Assembly: GCF_026314945.1 (NCBI RefSeq)
Contig: NZ_CP111121.1
Span: 2,232,001 to 2,296,000, forward strand
DNA from: Chryseobacterium fluminis
GTDB taxonomy: Bacteria; Bacteroidota; Bacteroidia; Flavobacteriales; Weeksellaceae
Direction: 5' to 3'
DNA length: 64,000 bases
Position 1 is the stretch's first letter. Every line of letters begins with the position of its first letter. The position numbers and the translations under genes were made by a program. Positions 18,504 through 27,783 of this stretch are shown here, one piece after another. Below the pieces are notes generated by a model. That model did no database searches and had not been told where the DNA came from. It saw only the letters and a program-made list of their open reading frames with translations.

Positions 18504-18782
18504 TTAACCGGACGTTCTGACTATTTTCCACGCCACAATGGAATTAAAATATTTGGTATCCCCTTGTGGAGACACCCATTCTCTCCCCAGAATATTAATT
18601 CCGACCAATGCCCTGTCACCTTCCCTGAAAGGATCGAGGATGTCTATTCTTGACGAATGCAATTCTATACTTACTGATTGCGGATATTGTTCCTCTGTTA
18701 CAAGAACGAACTCCCTTTTTTGAAAGCCCGAGCCGAATGTCTGAACTTTACCTATTTTCTTTATGGTTCCTGTTATTTCCAT
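18504..18782 (-). CDS. DUF3127 domain-containing protein
   Basis: 92 residues. MEITGTIKKIGKVQTFGSGF, KREFVLVTEEQYPQ and the closing FNSIVAWKI match the DUF3127 family, which has an OB-fold-like, single-strand-binding-like shape. The role is unknown. A promoter box lies only 5 bp before the ATG, so the mRNA may be leaderless. Downstream it converges on the tRNA-Cys unit. Confidence 0.8.
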   Translation of the reverse strand: MEITGTIKKIGKVQTFGSGFQKREFVLVTEEQYPQSVSIELHSSRIDILDPFREGDRALVGINILGREWVSPQGDTKYFNSIVAWKIVRTSG

Positions 18783-18787
18783 TGCTG

Positions 18788-18795
18788 CAAAATTA
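18788..18795 (-). promoter_or_regulatory. Promoter -7 element of the DUF3127 gene
   Basis: On the minus strand this is TAATTTTG, a TAnnTTTG match ending 5 bp before the ATG. Confidence 0.5.
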
Positions 18796-18967
18796 ATATA
18801 ATTATAAAGGTTATTAGATCTTGATATGCAAAAATCTTTAAACCAATATTTTATTGCATCACAACTCTTTTATTCACCTATTCCGAAATTAACAGTTATT
18901 TTTTTATGTTAAATTATTTATTCAGGTATTGTTGTTATCTTTCCGGTGAAATTAAAAAATGATAACC

Positions 18968-19165
18968 ATGAAAAAATTAAAAAGAGAACAGTTAAAAGCG
19001 ATTATCGCAGGAGGTGGTATTGGTGTTGACACAGGTATTGAACCAACAGAGCCGACAGGACCGGCTTGCGGAGGATCACAATGCCCTAATAATGATTACA
19101 TCTGCTGTTACCATCCTACAGGAAATTACTGCGTGACCACGCACTGTGATTATAAGCCGCTTTAA
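18968..19165 (+). CDS. Cys-rich peptide precursor with GG leader, copy 1
   Basis: 65 residues from the ATG at 18968; an ATG at 18959 is also in frame but breaks the leader pattern. The leader MKKLKREQLKAIIAGG ends in a double glycine. The core has six cysteines in the order C-x4-C-x6-CC-x7-C-x4-C within GPACGGSQCP...CCYHP.GNYC. The same cysteine frame and many identical residues occur in the gene at 19650, so the two are paralogues. Such peptides are often exported by C39-peptidase ABC transporters; none is nearby. Function unknown. Confidence 0.75.
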   Translation: MKKLKREQLKAIIAGGGIGVDTGIEPTEPTGPACGGSQCPNNDYICCYHPTGNYCVTTHCDYKPL

Positions 19166-19219
19166 AAGGGACTTACATTTCCCACATTATAAATTATTTC
19201 TCAGCATCTGAGATAAAAA

Positions 19220-19284
19220 AATCCTCAGCTTACACTGAGGATTAAATGAAAAAATTAATATTTTGTGGTGTGGTTTCGATTTAA
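19220..19284 (+). other. Hairpin plus 12-codon mini-ORF cassette (copy E)
   Basis: A 9-bp perfect stem AATCCTCAG/CTGAGGATT (19220-19228 and 19235-19243) is followed after 2 bp by an ATG opening MKKLIFCGVVSI and a stop at 19284. It has A-rich flanks on both sides. The same layout recurs at 19889, 26365 and 26536. Whether the peptide is made is unknown. Confidence 0.4.
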
Positions 19285-19313
19285 AATATTCCCGGACTCA
19301 CCCGGGAATATTT
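19284..19313 (+). terminator. Probable terminator after GG-peptide copy 1
   Basis: AAATATTCCCGG (19284-19295) pairs with CCGGGAATATTT (19302-19313), loop ACTCAC, followed by GATTTT. A perfect 12-bp stem. Confidence 0.65.
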
Positions 19314-19616
19314 GATTTTCCTTTGTGTTTATTTTTAATAGTCGAATATCTATATTCAAGTAATATGCCACAAATAGGGAAATTTTATTTATTTAAATAA
19401 AAATAAAATTACAATATTATTTAAAATCATAAAAACTCATTCATTTTTTACATTTTAATTTGTTATTTCCGAAAAATAATATTAATACTATAAATCACAC
19501 TATTTTATAGATATTAAAAAATTACTATAATCTATTTATTTAAATTAAAATATTTATACAAAATAATATATTTTGATTTATTTTATTATGTTAAATAAAA
19601 ATAAGCTTATAAATAT
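19314..19616 (+). other. AT-rich intergenic stretch, no gene seen
   Basis: About 300 bp, extremely AT-rich, with no frame that looks coding on either strand. It ends in the promoter of the second GG peptide. Confidence 0.6.
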
Positions 19617-19624
19617 TATATTTG
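19617..19624 (+). promoter_or_regulatory. Promoter -7 element of GG-peptide copy 2
   Basis: TATATTTG matches TAnnTTTG, 25 bp before the ATG at 19650. Confidence 0.55.
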
Positions 19625-19649
19625 TACTGTTTTAAACAATAATAATATC

Positions 19650-19811
19650 ATGAAAAAATTAAAAAGAGATCAGCTGAAAAAGACTTTCGCCGGGAAAATA
19701 CTTCCCGATCCGATAGGACCAGCATGTGGAGGATCCCAGTGTCCTGATGATAACTACAGATGTTGTTACCATCCTGTCGGAAATTACTGCAGTACTACAG
19801 CTTGTACCTAA
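19650..19811 (+). CDS. Cys-rich peptide precursor, copy 2, with altered leader
   Basis: 53 residues, too short for many gene finders. It begins MKKLKRDQLKKTFAGK and has the same core as the gene at 18968: GPACGGSQCP, then CCYHP.GNYC and a final Cys, with identical cysteine spacing. The double glycine of copy 1 is replaced by Ala-Gly-Lys, and the spacer between leader and core is shorter (KILPDPI). Cleavage may therefore differ. It has its own promoter and terminator, so it is probably expressed. Confidence 0.75.
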   Translation: MKKLKRDQLKKTFAGKILPDPIGPACGGSQCPDDNYRCCYHPVGNYCSTTACT

Positions 19812-19818
19812 TAAAATT

Positions 19819-19842
19819 AACCCTCTCTCCAGAGGGTTTTTT
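19819..19842 (+). terminator. Terminator after GG-peptide copy 2
   Basis: AACCCTCT pairs with AGAGGGTT (loop CTCC), followed by a run of T to 19842. Confidence 0.8.
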
Positions 19843-19888
19843 CTTATCAAGTCTATATTGACAATATATTATTTGGAAAAAATAAAAA

Positions 19889-20002
19889 ATCCCCGGACTA
19901 CTCCGAGGATAAAAACTAATAACCATGAAAACTCAAATTAAACATGAGTTACTTTCTTATATTGAAATATTGTGCCAAGAATCGGGATTAATTTCATTTT
20001 AA
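19889..20002 (+). other. Hairpin plus 25-codon mini-ORF cassette (copy D)
   Basis: A stem ATCCCCGGA/TCCGAGGAT (19889-19897 and 19902-19910, one mismatch) lies in A-rich flanks, followed by ATG at 19925 opening a 25-codon frame that starts MKTQIKHELLSYIEI and stops at 20002. Layout as in copies at 19220, 26365 and 26536. The peptide is unrecognised. Confidence 0.35.
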
Positions 20003-20577
20003 CTATATTTTAATATTCAAAACAGTACAGCATCAACCTGGAATGAAATTATAAATAACTGCATATTAGCTCAAAGAAGAATGCATATCTCAGAAAATAA
20101 TAAAAACGATCAATATAACATTAAGAAAAATTAAGAAGTAATTCTTATACAGAAGCTCATCTGCAACGATGGTAGACTCAGTTTGTATATTAGCAATTCG
20201 TCTCCGATACAAAGTCACCACACTCCCGATAACTCAATTACAAAGTGAATAGGCAGTGATCATTTTTATTCAAACGATATTTAATGGGAACTGAAGCGAG
20301 ACGGCAATTTTACTTTATGTGATAAAACGATCACTTTTAAGATGAATATTTATGATACATAGACCTCAGCCCCATAAAATAACACCTCTACCTAATTAAT
20401 ATTCACCATACGGAGAACTAATAAGACTGCGTAATTTATTAAAAACAGATTTTCAACATATTATCTATTTTTTACCTCTATATTTTAGTTAAAATTGAAT
20501 AATTAACAAAAATATATCGTTTATTTAATCAAAACACTATTATTTTTTTATACCTTTAAATCATAATTCTGTTTAAA
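20003..20577 (+). other. Intergenic region, no gene seen
   Basis: About 575 bp of AT-rich sequence between the mini-ORF and the glycosyltransferase. I see no convincing frame, repeat or RNA in it, only scattered short frames. Confidence 0.55.
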
Positions 20578-21408
20578 GTGAATAAAATATCCATCCTCAT
20601 TGCCAATTATAACAACGGCAGATACTTCAAAGAATGTTATGATTCCATTATCAGCCAGACCTGGCACAGCTGGGAAGTGATCATTGTGGATGATGCTTCA
20701 ACAGATAATTCCATAGAGATTATTAATGAAATCATTAATAAAGATACAAGGTTTAAACTATACCAAAATTCTTCAAATAAGGGGTGTGGGTATACAAAAA
20801 GAAAATGTGCCGAACTTGCCACAGGAGAATATTACGCTTATTTAGATCCTGACGATGCTCTCTTTCCACACGCTTTGGAATGGTCTGTGGAAGAACTGGA
20901 AGATAATGACAAAATAATAGCCACTTATTCGCAGCTGATATTTTGCGATGAACATCTGAATCCGAAAAACATCTTCAACAAAATAAAACAGGTTCATAAC
21001 AATAAGTATTTCTTTAACTGCCCCATTCAGATTTCTGCTTTTTTTGTATTTAAAAGAAGTGCATATTTAAAAACGGAAGGAATTAATCCTGAGCTGACAA
21101 CTGCTGTAGACCAGGATCTGTATCTTAAACTTCTGGAAGTGGGTGATGCTTTATTTATTAAGGAGCCCTTATACAAATATCGACTTCACGCTAACGGAAT
21201 CTCCCAATCCACCTCTAAACAGAAAGCGAAGGATTCATTCTCCCGGGTGATTTACGAAGCCATGAAGAGAAGGGGAATTCAGGAAATAAACAAAAAACCG
21301 GTCCCTCAAACCTATACTGATGCCGAGGAGATTTATAAACTTCTGGAATACCAGACAGGAATATTGTACCGATTAAAAACTAAAGCAACGCTGTTTCTAA
21401 CCATGTAA
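20578..21408 (+). CDS. Glycosyltransferase family 2 protein
   Basis: 276 residues. The GT-A fold start KISILIANYNNGRYFKECYDSI is followed by IIVDDASTDNSIEII (nucleotide-binding Asp pair) and the DxD-like YLDPDDALFP. The C-terminal ED-like acceptor region is TTAVDQDLYLKLLE, and RLHANGISQS is also common in GT2. The start codon is GTG. No other glycan genes are adjacent, so the acceptor is unknown. Confidence 0.9.
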   Translation: MNKISILIANYNNGRYFKECYDSIISQTWHSWEVIIVDDASTDNSIEIINEIINKDTRFKLYQNSSNKGCGYTKRKCAELATGEYYAYLDPDDALFPHALEWSVEELEDNDKIIATYSQLIFCDEHLNPKNIFNKIKQVHNNKYFFNCPIQISAFFVFKRSAYLKTEGINPELTTAVDQDLYLKLLEVGDALFIKEPLYKYRLHANGISQSTSKQKAKDSFSRVIYEAMKRRGIQEINKKPVPQTYTDAEEIYKLLEYQTGILYRLKTKATLFLTM

Positions 21409-21445
21409 GATGTCCAGTTTAATTTGTATTGTGAACCTTATCATA

Positions 21446-21480
21446 AAAAAATAGCTCTCAGAAATGAGAGCTATTTTTTT
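21446..21480 (+). terminator. Bidirectional terminator between the GT2 gene and the T9SS protein
   Basis: AAAAAATAGCTCTCA pairs with TGAGAGCTATTTTTT around a GAAA loop, with T runs on both strands. The genes on either side converge. Confidence 0.85.
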
Positions 21481-21495
21481 ATGATAACGTACTGT

Positions 21496-24400
21496 TTATT
21501 CTTTGATAAATTTTTTCTGTGCAGTACCTTCCGCATCTTCAATGTCTATAACATAGACACCATTCGTCAGTGCATGTACATCAATTTTATTATTTAAGAT
21601 AATTCCGTTAGAGACCAATTGACCTGCAGCATTGTAGATCTTATAATTAGCTCTCTTACTGATATTCTTAACATTCAGAATTGTTTTAACCGGATTCGGA
21701 TAAATCGTTATCTCATCCTGGTTAACTGTATTGGACAGTGGCTGTTTAGAAATTCTTACCGTATAATCTTCAACTTCTCCGTTGTCAAAACTTGTACAGT
21801 TTACAGGTATACCGTCTCTCTGCATGGCTACTCTCATTACAACATATTTATAATCTGTCATACTGATGAATGCATCGGTAGGCACGCTGAATGTTCCTGT
21901 AACCGGAGTTGTGGTATTAGGCGATGAAACCATAACTCTTTCATCAATATCAAAGCTTCCGTTTCTGTTAAAATCAATCCATACCGCAATTCCCTCTTTG
22001 TTGTTTGTGCCCACCCATGATTTTTCAATCGTAATTTCATTACCTGTGGAACCTTGGACTAATTCAATGAACTTAGACGGAACTCCAGTATAATCGGTAT
22101 AGGTGGAAGCACCTGATGTATTAGTCATTTCCGGTCTACCATTTGGCTTCACAGAAACTTTCGAAATGAACTCGTCTCCCGAATTATTTGAAGACATCTG
22201 GCAGTACATCACTGTCGGGGTAGTAAATACATAAGGTAAGGTATAAGTTCCCGGTGTACCACTACAAACATTCGCGACCATCATTTCATATTGGGTAAGC
22301 TCCTGCAAACCGGTAATTGTATAGGTATTGGTATTAACAGCTACCGTTGTCCAGCTTGGAATCCCCACTTTTCTGTATCTGATCAGGTAAGTAGCTCCTG
22401 GGAACGGATCCCACACCACAACAGCAGTTGTCGTTGTAAGGTTGGTAATCGTTAATCCCGGAGGAGGAAGATCACACGTTCTTTCGGTGGTAAATACTTT
22501 TGGATTAGACCATGGGTTCAGCGTAGTAGATCCGTCACACTTGTTAGCAATCTGCACTTCATAGGAAGTATAGACGCTTAAACCGCTAAGAAGATAGGTA
22601 TTGGCCGGAGCAGCCGGTAAGTTGATATCTGCACTCCATCCTGCATTGCCGCTTCCTACGACTCTGTATCTCATTACATATGATGAACTCGCCGCAAGAG
22701 GAGTCCAGGATATTAATGCAGACGTTGTGGTAATATTAGTTGCATTAACATTTGGAGGTGTAGGGTCACATTTCGTTGTAAACTCATTATGAGAGTACAA
22801 ACCTGGAGTTGTATTACAAACTGCAGCTACCTCAACTTCATATAGTGTTGCCGGCAGAAGGTTTGCCAGATTGGTTGTATTCGTTGCCGTAGGATAAGGA
22901 GCAGTAGCTACATTTACAGTCTGCCACGCTGCTCCGCTGCCTACAGGTCTGTATCTTACAATATAAGAGGCGCCGCCCAGATCCTGTCCCCAGGTAACCG
23001 TAGCCGAATTATGTGTCACAGCACTCACAGTAACAGTAGGAGTCGCATTGTTACAGATCAGTATTTTTACGTTATCAATAGCGGCCGGCGGCTGAGTTCC
23101 TCCGGATCCGTCATTTCTCCATTCAAATACGAGACGCATGGTCTGTCCTGCAAAACTGCTGATATTTAAATTCGGGTTAAGATAAGTTTGCCAGGTACCC
23201 TGTTGATTATAAGTAGTTCCCAACTGGATTCTCCCTGTTCCTGCGGTAATCAGTGTTCCGGAAGTCGGGGTAAAAGAAACCGGTACCAACCATACTTTTA
23301 AATAATCAAAGCTGGATTCACCATCTGCCTTCCAGTCGAAAGATAAGGTGGCAATCGTAGTTCCTGCAGGAACCGTTACATCTCTGTAAGCATGAACCGT
23401 ACTGATTGCCGAAGAAATTGTGTAAGCGTTGGTGGTTCCGTTATCATTAGAGATATAGATGGATTTTCCGGTATTTCCGGTGGCTGCACCGTAGAACCAT
23501 TTATTAACCTGAGTTCCGTTTGTAAAACTAAAATCATTGATTGTGGTAAAATCCTGAACATACGGGATCGTTGCCGGAATCTGTCCGGTTGTAAAGCTAG
23601 GACCTGCCACCCAGAAACTCCTGTCTGTACCTACACACACGGAACGTACCCACCAGAAATAGTTAGTGTTCGGCGCTAAGGTAGAGACCACAACAGATGT
23701 CCCCGCTGGAACCGCTGTGCCTACCGTAGCAGCAGTTGGTGGGGTATTAGTGGTAGTAAGATAGTACTGATACCCACTTGCAGGTGCAGGAGTAGGTGCT
23801 GTCCAGCCTAAAGTGGCAGTATTCGTACCGATCGCAGAAACAGCCAAAGCAGAAGGCACCTTACAGGTGGGTATGGTCAGACTGATATTATCAATAGCTC
23901 CAGGAGGCTGTGTACCACCCGACCCGTCATTTTTCCATTCGAAAACAAGACGCATGGTCTGCCCTGCAAAACTGCTTAGATTTAAAGTCGTATTCAGATA
24001 ATTCTGCCACGCAGTCTGCTGATTAAAGTTTCCTCCGACCTGAATTCTTCCGGCACCAGCCGTAATCTGAGTTCCTGCAGTAGGCAAATAACTTGTTGGA
24101 ACCAGCCAGACTCTGATAAAGTCGAATGAACTTTCACCATCACCCTTCCAGTCAAAAGATAACGCTGCATCAGTAGTCCCTGCAGGAATTATAATATCTC
24201 TGAATGCATGAACACTACTGGTTGAATTTATGGTATAGACATTCGCTACTCCATTATTATTTGAAATATAAAGTGCCTGAGCAGGATTGCCTGTTGCTGT
24301 TCCTCTGAACCATTTGTTGGTCTGAGTTCCATTGGCAAGCTCAAGATCGTTCCCTACCGTAAAATCCTGAGTGTAAGGTATCGTAGCCGGAACCTGAGTC

Positions 24401-25290
24401 GTGGTAAAGCTTGGTCCTGGCAACCAGATACTCTTATCTGTTCCCCCGCAAGAAGAACGTACCCACCAGTAATACGTGGTAAGTGATGCTAAACCTCCGA
24501 GTGTTGCCGATGTTCCTGCTACCGGTGTTCCTGTGGTAGCAGCAGTAGGTGCTGTATTGGTTGTACTTAGATAATACTCATATCCATTTCCAGGTGTCGG
24601 TGCAGGTGCTGTCCAGCTTAAAGTAGCCGAGTTAGTTCCAGCAGCAGATGCCGCCATCGCAGAAGGAGGAATACAGGAAGGAACCGTTATATTGATATTA
24701 TCAATAGCAGCAGCAGGCTGTGTTCCTCCTGAGCTATCGTTTCTCCACTCAAATACCAAACGCATATTGGTGCCTGCAAAGCTGCTGACATTTAACGTAG
24801 GATTGATATAATTTTGCCAGGTATTTTGCAAATTAAAATTACCGCCCACCTGAATTCTCCCGGTACCGGCTGTAATCAAAGTACCGGCAGTGGGTGTAAA
24901 GGTCGAAGGCACCAGCCACACTTTAAAATAATCCCAAAAAGTAGTAGTCCCCTCTCCTCCTGATTTCCAATCAAATGAGAAATTAACCATGGTAACCCCT
25001 GCAGGAATGGCAATATCTCTGTATGCCTGAACAGTGCTGGTCGTATTAACATTATAGTCATTGTTCACCCCATTGTTGCTGGACACATAAATAGATCCTG
25101 CGGGGTTTCCGGTAAATGTACCGTAAGCCCATTTGTTGGTCTGCGTACCATTTACAAACGTAAAATCATTCGCTGCCGAAAAATCTTGCGTATAAGGCAT
25201 GGTCGCAGGTGCCTGACCGTAAACCACGGGTATGACCCCGAAGTTAATCAAACACAGAAGAAGTACTAAAAACGTAGAAATTTTCTTCAT
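21496..25290 (-). CDS. Large secreted repeat protein with FN3 domains and T9SS type A sorting domain
   Basis: 1264 residues with a signal peptide. Three repeats of about 275 residues start near residues 27, 297 and 572; each has an adhesin-like beta-sandwich (PYTQDF..., ...RLVFEWRNDGSGGTQPP..., similar to choice-of-anchor or MAM-like domains) followed by a fibronectin type III-like domain. More FN3-like domains lie at about 755-1025, then a GEVEDY-type domain (NGEVEDYTVRIS near 1167), and a C-terminal type A sorting domain from about 1193 (TIYPNPVKTILNV) to the end. Probably exported through the type IX system and cell-surface attached or released. Ligand unknown. Confidence 0.88.
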   Translation of the reverse strand: MKKISTFLVLLLCLINFGVIPVVYGQAPATMPYTQDFSAANDFTFVNGTQTNKWAYGTFTGNPAGSIYVSSNNGVNNDYNVNTTSTVQAYRDIAIPAGVTMVNFSFDWKSGGEGTTTFWDYFKVWLVPSTFTPTAGTLITAGTGRIQVGGNFNLQNTWQNYINPTLNVSSFAGTNMRLVFEWRNDSSGGTQPAAAIDNINITVPSCIPPSAMAASAAGTNSATLSWTAPAPTPGNGYEYYLSTTNTAPTAATTGTPVAGTSATLGGLASLTTYYWWVRSSCGGTDKSIWLPGPSFTTTQVPATIPYTQDFTVGNDLELANGTQTNKWFRGTATGNPAQALYISNNNGVANVYTINSTSSVHAFRDIIIPAGTTDAALSFDWKGDGESSFDFIRVWLVPTSYLPTAGTQITAGAGRIQVGGNFNQQTAWQNYLNTTLNLSSFAGQTMRLVFEWKNDGSGGTQPPGAIDNISLTIPTCKVPSALAVSAIGTNTATLGWTAPTPAPASGYQYYLTTTNTPPTAATVGTAVPAGTSVVVSTLAPNTNYFWWVRSVCVGTDRSFWVAGPSFTTGQIPATIPYVQDFTTINDFSFTNGTQVNKWFYGAATGNTGKSIYISNDNGTTNAYTISSAISTVHAYRDVTVPAGTTIATLSFDWKADGESSFDYLKVWLVPVSFTPTSGTLITAGTGRIQLGTTYNQQGTWQTYLNPNLNISSFAGQTMRLVFEWRNDGSGGTQPPAAIDNVKILICNNATPTVTVSAVTHNSATVTWGQDLGGASYIVRYRPVGSGAAWQTVNVATAPYPTATNTTNLANLLPATLYEVEVAAVCNTTPGLYSHNEFTTKCDPTPPNVNATNITTTSALISWTPLAASSSYVMRYRVVGSGNAGWSADINLPAAPANTYLLSGLSVYTSYEVQIANKCDGSTTLNPWSNPKVFTTERTCDLPPPGLTITNLTTTTAVVVWDPFPGATYLIRYRKVGIPSWTTVAVNTNTYTITGLQELTQYEMMVANVCSGTPGTYTLPYVFTTPTVMYCQMSSNNSGDEFISKVSVKPNGRPEMTNTSGASTYTDYTGVPSKFIELVQGSTGNEITIEKSWVGTNNKEGIAVWIDFNRNGSFDIDERVMVSSPNTTTPVTGTFSVPTDAFISMTDYKYVVMRVAMQRDGIPVNCTSFDNGEVEDYTVRISKQPLSNTVNQDEITIYPNPVKTILNVKNISKRANYKIYNAAGQLVSNGIILNNKIDVHALTNGVYVIDIEDAEGTAQKKFIKE
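22960..25215 (-). repeat. Three ~825-bp internal repeats in the T9SS protein gene
   Basis: The encoded units around residues 27-296, 297-571 and 572-755 share long near-identical protein stretches, and DNA similarity is visible in blocks such as the one coding for TAGTGRIQVGG. Only the first part of the third unit lies in this range. Such repeats can recombine. Confidence 0.6.
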
Positions 25291-25317
25291 AAGTTATTAT
25301 TATTTATATTAATCGTG

Positions 25318-25325
25318 CAAATCTA
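25318..25325 (-). promoter_or_regulatory. Promoter -7 element of the T9SS repeat protein
   Basis: On the minus strand this is TAGATTTG, a TAnnTTTG match 27 bp before the ATG. Confidence 0.5.
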
Positions 25326-26364
25326 AACTGTTTTTTAATAATATATGGCATACATTACCATGTTTTTTATAGAATTTTGAATGTGCTATTGTTCCAATTC
25401 CAAATGATTAGCCAACTGTTTATCCTTACTATTTCAGCAGATGATAAATGTAATAACATCAGAATTATAACTTCTATTTTTAAATTTTATTATTCAGAAA
25501 GCAGTAATTAACATTTACCAGCCCTTTAAATACGTGGTTATGAATAATTAAAGCTTTTTATGAAAGATACAATAATTATTACTGAAGTTGTTTAAACTTC
25601 AAGAAAAAAGAGTTCCGAGAAAATTAGCAATTTTAGATCGTAATGTAAAACACTAAGAATCTGGAACTCATTAGCAAAAATACAAGAGAGAAATGGATTT
25701 TACCATCTAAGCAGAGGGAGAAGAGGATTTTCTATGAAGTTTGACTTGGTAAAAATAATTCAGATCATTATAAAACGGCTGAAAACCGGTTACCAATAGC
25801 GGAAACTTTCGTTAAAGGACAATTTCGGGGAATAAAATACCGCATAATCAAGTGTTTAAAAAAGCTTTGGATTTTCTTTGTATTTTGCGTATTTTGCTAC
25901 AGACAACCACAAGAAGGGATTCGTGCGGTAGCGGGGAAGGGATTCATGCGGTGGTGTGTGGTATTACTGTCTCCTATCTCACCTTAGGTATACTTTAGAA
26001 AGTTTAAAAAAATACCGCAAAATTAAGTGTACCTCAGAAGAAAATCAAAGATTTTCAAAAAACTTACGTGTACTTCTTTTGCGTAAAATATATTACTTTA
26101 ATTATCTTAAGTGTTTAGAAATCTTTCGGATTTCCTTTGTGATAATAGAAAAGTTTAAACAGCTTTAATATATATTAATAATTGCATTACCTATAATGGA
26201 TAGGTCCTGTCACAAAATAAATCAATTAGTTCCAATAGGCTATTTTGGGAGATGATGGTCATGTTCTTCTTATTCAAATAGCTGACCATGGCAGGATTGA
26301 AAAATAAATGAGATCCGGATATCATTAATAAGATAAATCATCATTCAGTTCCCCGACAAAAAAA

Positions 26365-26425
26365 GACCTCCCGATAAAGGAGGTCAAAAAAAACACAAAT
26401 GATGAAAAAAAATGTTCTTATATAA
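26365..26425 (+). other. Hairpin plus mini-ORF cassette (copy A)
   Basis: GACCTCC/GGAGGTC stem (26365-26371 and 26379-26385) in A-rich flanks, then ACACAAATGATGAAAAAAAA and a frame MMKKNVLI ending at 26425. The flanking string is nearly identical to copy B. On the minus strand the hairpin is followed by T runs, so it could also be a minus-strand terminator. Confidence 0.4.
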
Positions 26426-26535
26426 AAATTATATTCTATGTTATATGCAAAAATAAGGTAACAGATTATTGGATTTTATGCTCCCAGTCATAAAAGATAA
26501 TCCTGAGTATTTTTTCTATTGATTGCAATAAAAAT

Positions 26536-26615
26536 GGCCTCAAATAAATGAGGCCGTAAAAACACAAATGATGAAAAAAAAATCTATTCAGACTGAACTG
26601 AACAGAATATCTTAA
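26536..26615 (+). other. Hairpin plus mini-ORF cassette (copy B)
   Basis: GGCCTCA/TGAGGCC stem (26536-26542 and 26549-26555), then an A-rich link with ACACAAATGATGAAAAAAAA and a 15-codon frame MMKKKSIQTELNRIS ending at 26615. The same downstream string as copy A, 170 bp away. Confidence 0.4.
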
Positions 26616-27220
26616 ATAGCAAAGCTATTATTATATCCATTTTCTTTAAAATTTCAGATCAAAATACTAAAATTCTACAATTGAATAAATAGACGACTAA
26701 TATAGTAAGCATTTCTCAATTAAACGAAAAAAATTTCAAATAAATTAATATTATTATAGTTTTTCATTTTTGAATGCCAAATCTACTGTTTATTTCTAAA
26801 TATGATGTATATAAATCTCAATTATTTAGACTCTCTAAAAAAAAATTATTTAAAATAATTAAATTAATGAACAATAATCTATGTACATAATATAATCAAC
26901 AATAACCAGACCACAATATATAAAGCATAACAAACTATATCAATCAGTCGTAAAGTTTCTTAATGGAATCATAGCATACCAAAATTAATCTTTCTATATC
27001 AACTGTATCCTAATGCATTATTAAATTTATATTAATATTTTTCTAGTAATAAAATTGACCAAGAGTCAATATTTTTTTGTATAACCAACTAATAAAATAT
27101 CAATTTTTAAGTATTTTTTCATATAATTAACATTATTTAACTCATATTTGGCTTCATAATTGGAAATATATAAATTGTTAAAGTCAGTTTGGCAATAACA
27201 GTATTATTAAAATTTGAGTT

Positions 27221-27760
27221 ATGAAAAATATTGTGTTAACAGGTCTTTTGTCAGTTTTTTTAATGACAGCCTGTAAAAAAGATGATCAGGTAGCAGAAAA
27301 ATCACTGGAACAGCAAAAAATGGAATTCCAGATGAGACAACTTGATATAGAGAAACAGAAATTAGCCATTGAAAAGGAGAAAATGGCCTATGAAGCTCAG
27401 AAAAAAGCAGATAGCATCGTAGAAGCTAAAAAGTCAAAAAGTGAAGCTACTGCGAATGCCAAACCTCAGGTAATAAGAGAAACACATACAGTTTATAGAG
27501 ACAGGCCGGCCTCAAGTTCCAACGGAACTTATGCAAACAATGGAAGCAGTGCCTCTCAGGGAACCACCCAGAAAAAGGGAATGAGCAAAGCGGCCAAAGG
27601 TACCATCATCGGTACAGTTGGCGGTGCTGCAGCCGGAGCTATTATTGCTAAGAAAAACAGAGGTCTGGGTGCTGTTATCGGTGGTGTTGTAGGTGGGGCT
27701 ACAGGGTATACTATCGGTAGATCCGGAGACCGAAAAGATGGAAGAGTGCAGCCCAGATAA
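27221..27760 (+). CDS. Lipoprotein with glycine-zipper domain
   Basis: 179 residues. A lipoprotein signal ends in LMTAC (Cys18). A charged, Gln/Lys/Glu-rich helical stretch follows (about 22-75, coiled-coil-like), then a Ser/Asn-rich linker, and a C-terminal glycine zipper (TIIGTVGGAAAGAIIAKK and GAVIGGVVGGATGY), like YMGG/Rick_17kDa-type proteins. It probably sits in an envelope membrane. Substrate or partner unknown. Confidence 0.8.
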   Translation: MKNIVLTGLLSVFLMTACKKDDQVAEKSLEQQKMEFQMRQLDIEKQKLAIEKEKMAYEAQKKADSIVEAKKSKSEATANAKPQVIRETHTVYRDRPASSSNGTYANNGSSASQGTTQKKGMSKAAKGTIIGTVGGAAAGAIIAKKNRGLGAVIGGVVGGATGYTIGRSGDRKDGRVQPR

Positions 27761-27783
27761 TTAAATAAATCTCAAAAAAGAAT

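Larger units (their letters stand above)
25326..27220 (+). other. 1.9-kb gene-poor AT-rich region
   Basis: No convincing gene. It holds two tandem copies of a 23-bp unit beginning GAAGGGATTC (25913-25957), a pair of similar 30-bp stretches (around 25848-25880 and 26107-26140, each beginning AGTGTTTA), an imperfect inverted repeat GAGTTCC...GGAACTC (25609-25670), and two hairpin/mini-ORF cassettes listed separately. The rest is featureless to my reading. Confidence 0.55.

Noticed and set aside
19314..19616. AT-rich stretch as possible mobile element or origin
   Set aside because: No terminal repeats, DnaA-like boxes or transposase frame seen.
25956..26168. 70-residue frame in the gene-poor region
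   Set aside because: Very AT-rich, no family motif, no signal and no promoter; typical of chance frames.
26191..26325. 44-codon minus-strand frame
   Set aside because: The protein text looks natural but there is no start context, family match or partner; could be a chance frame or remnant.
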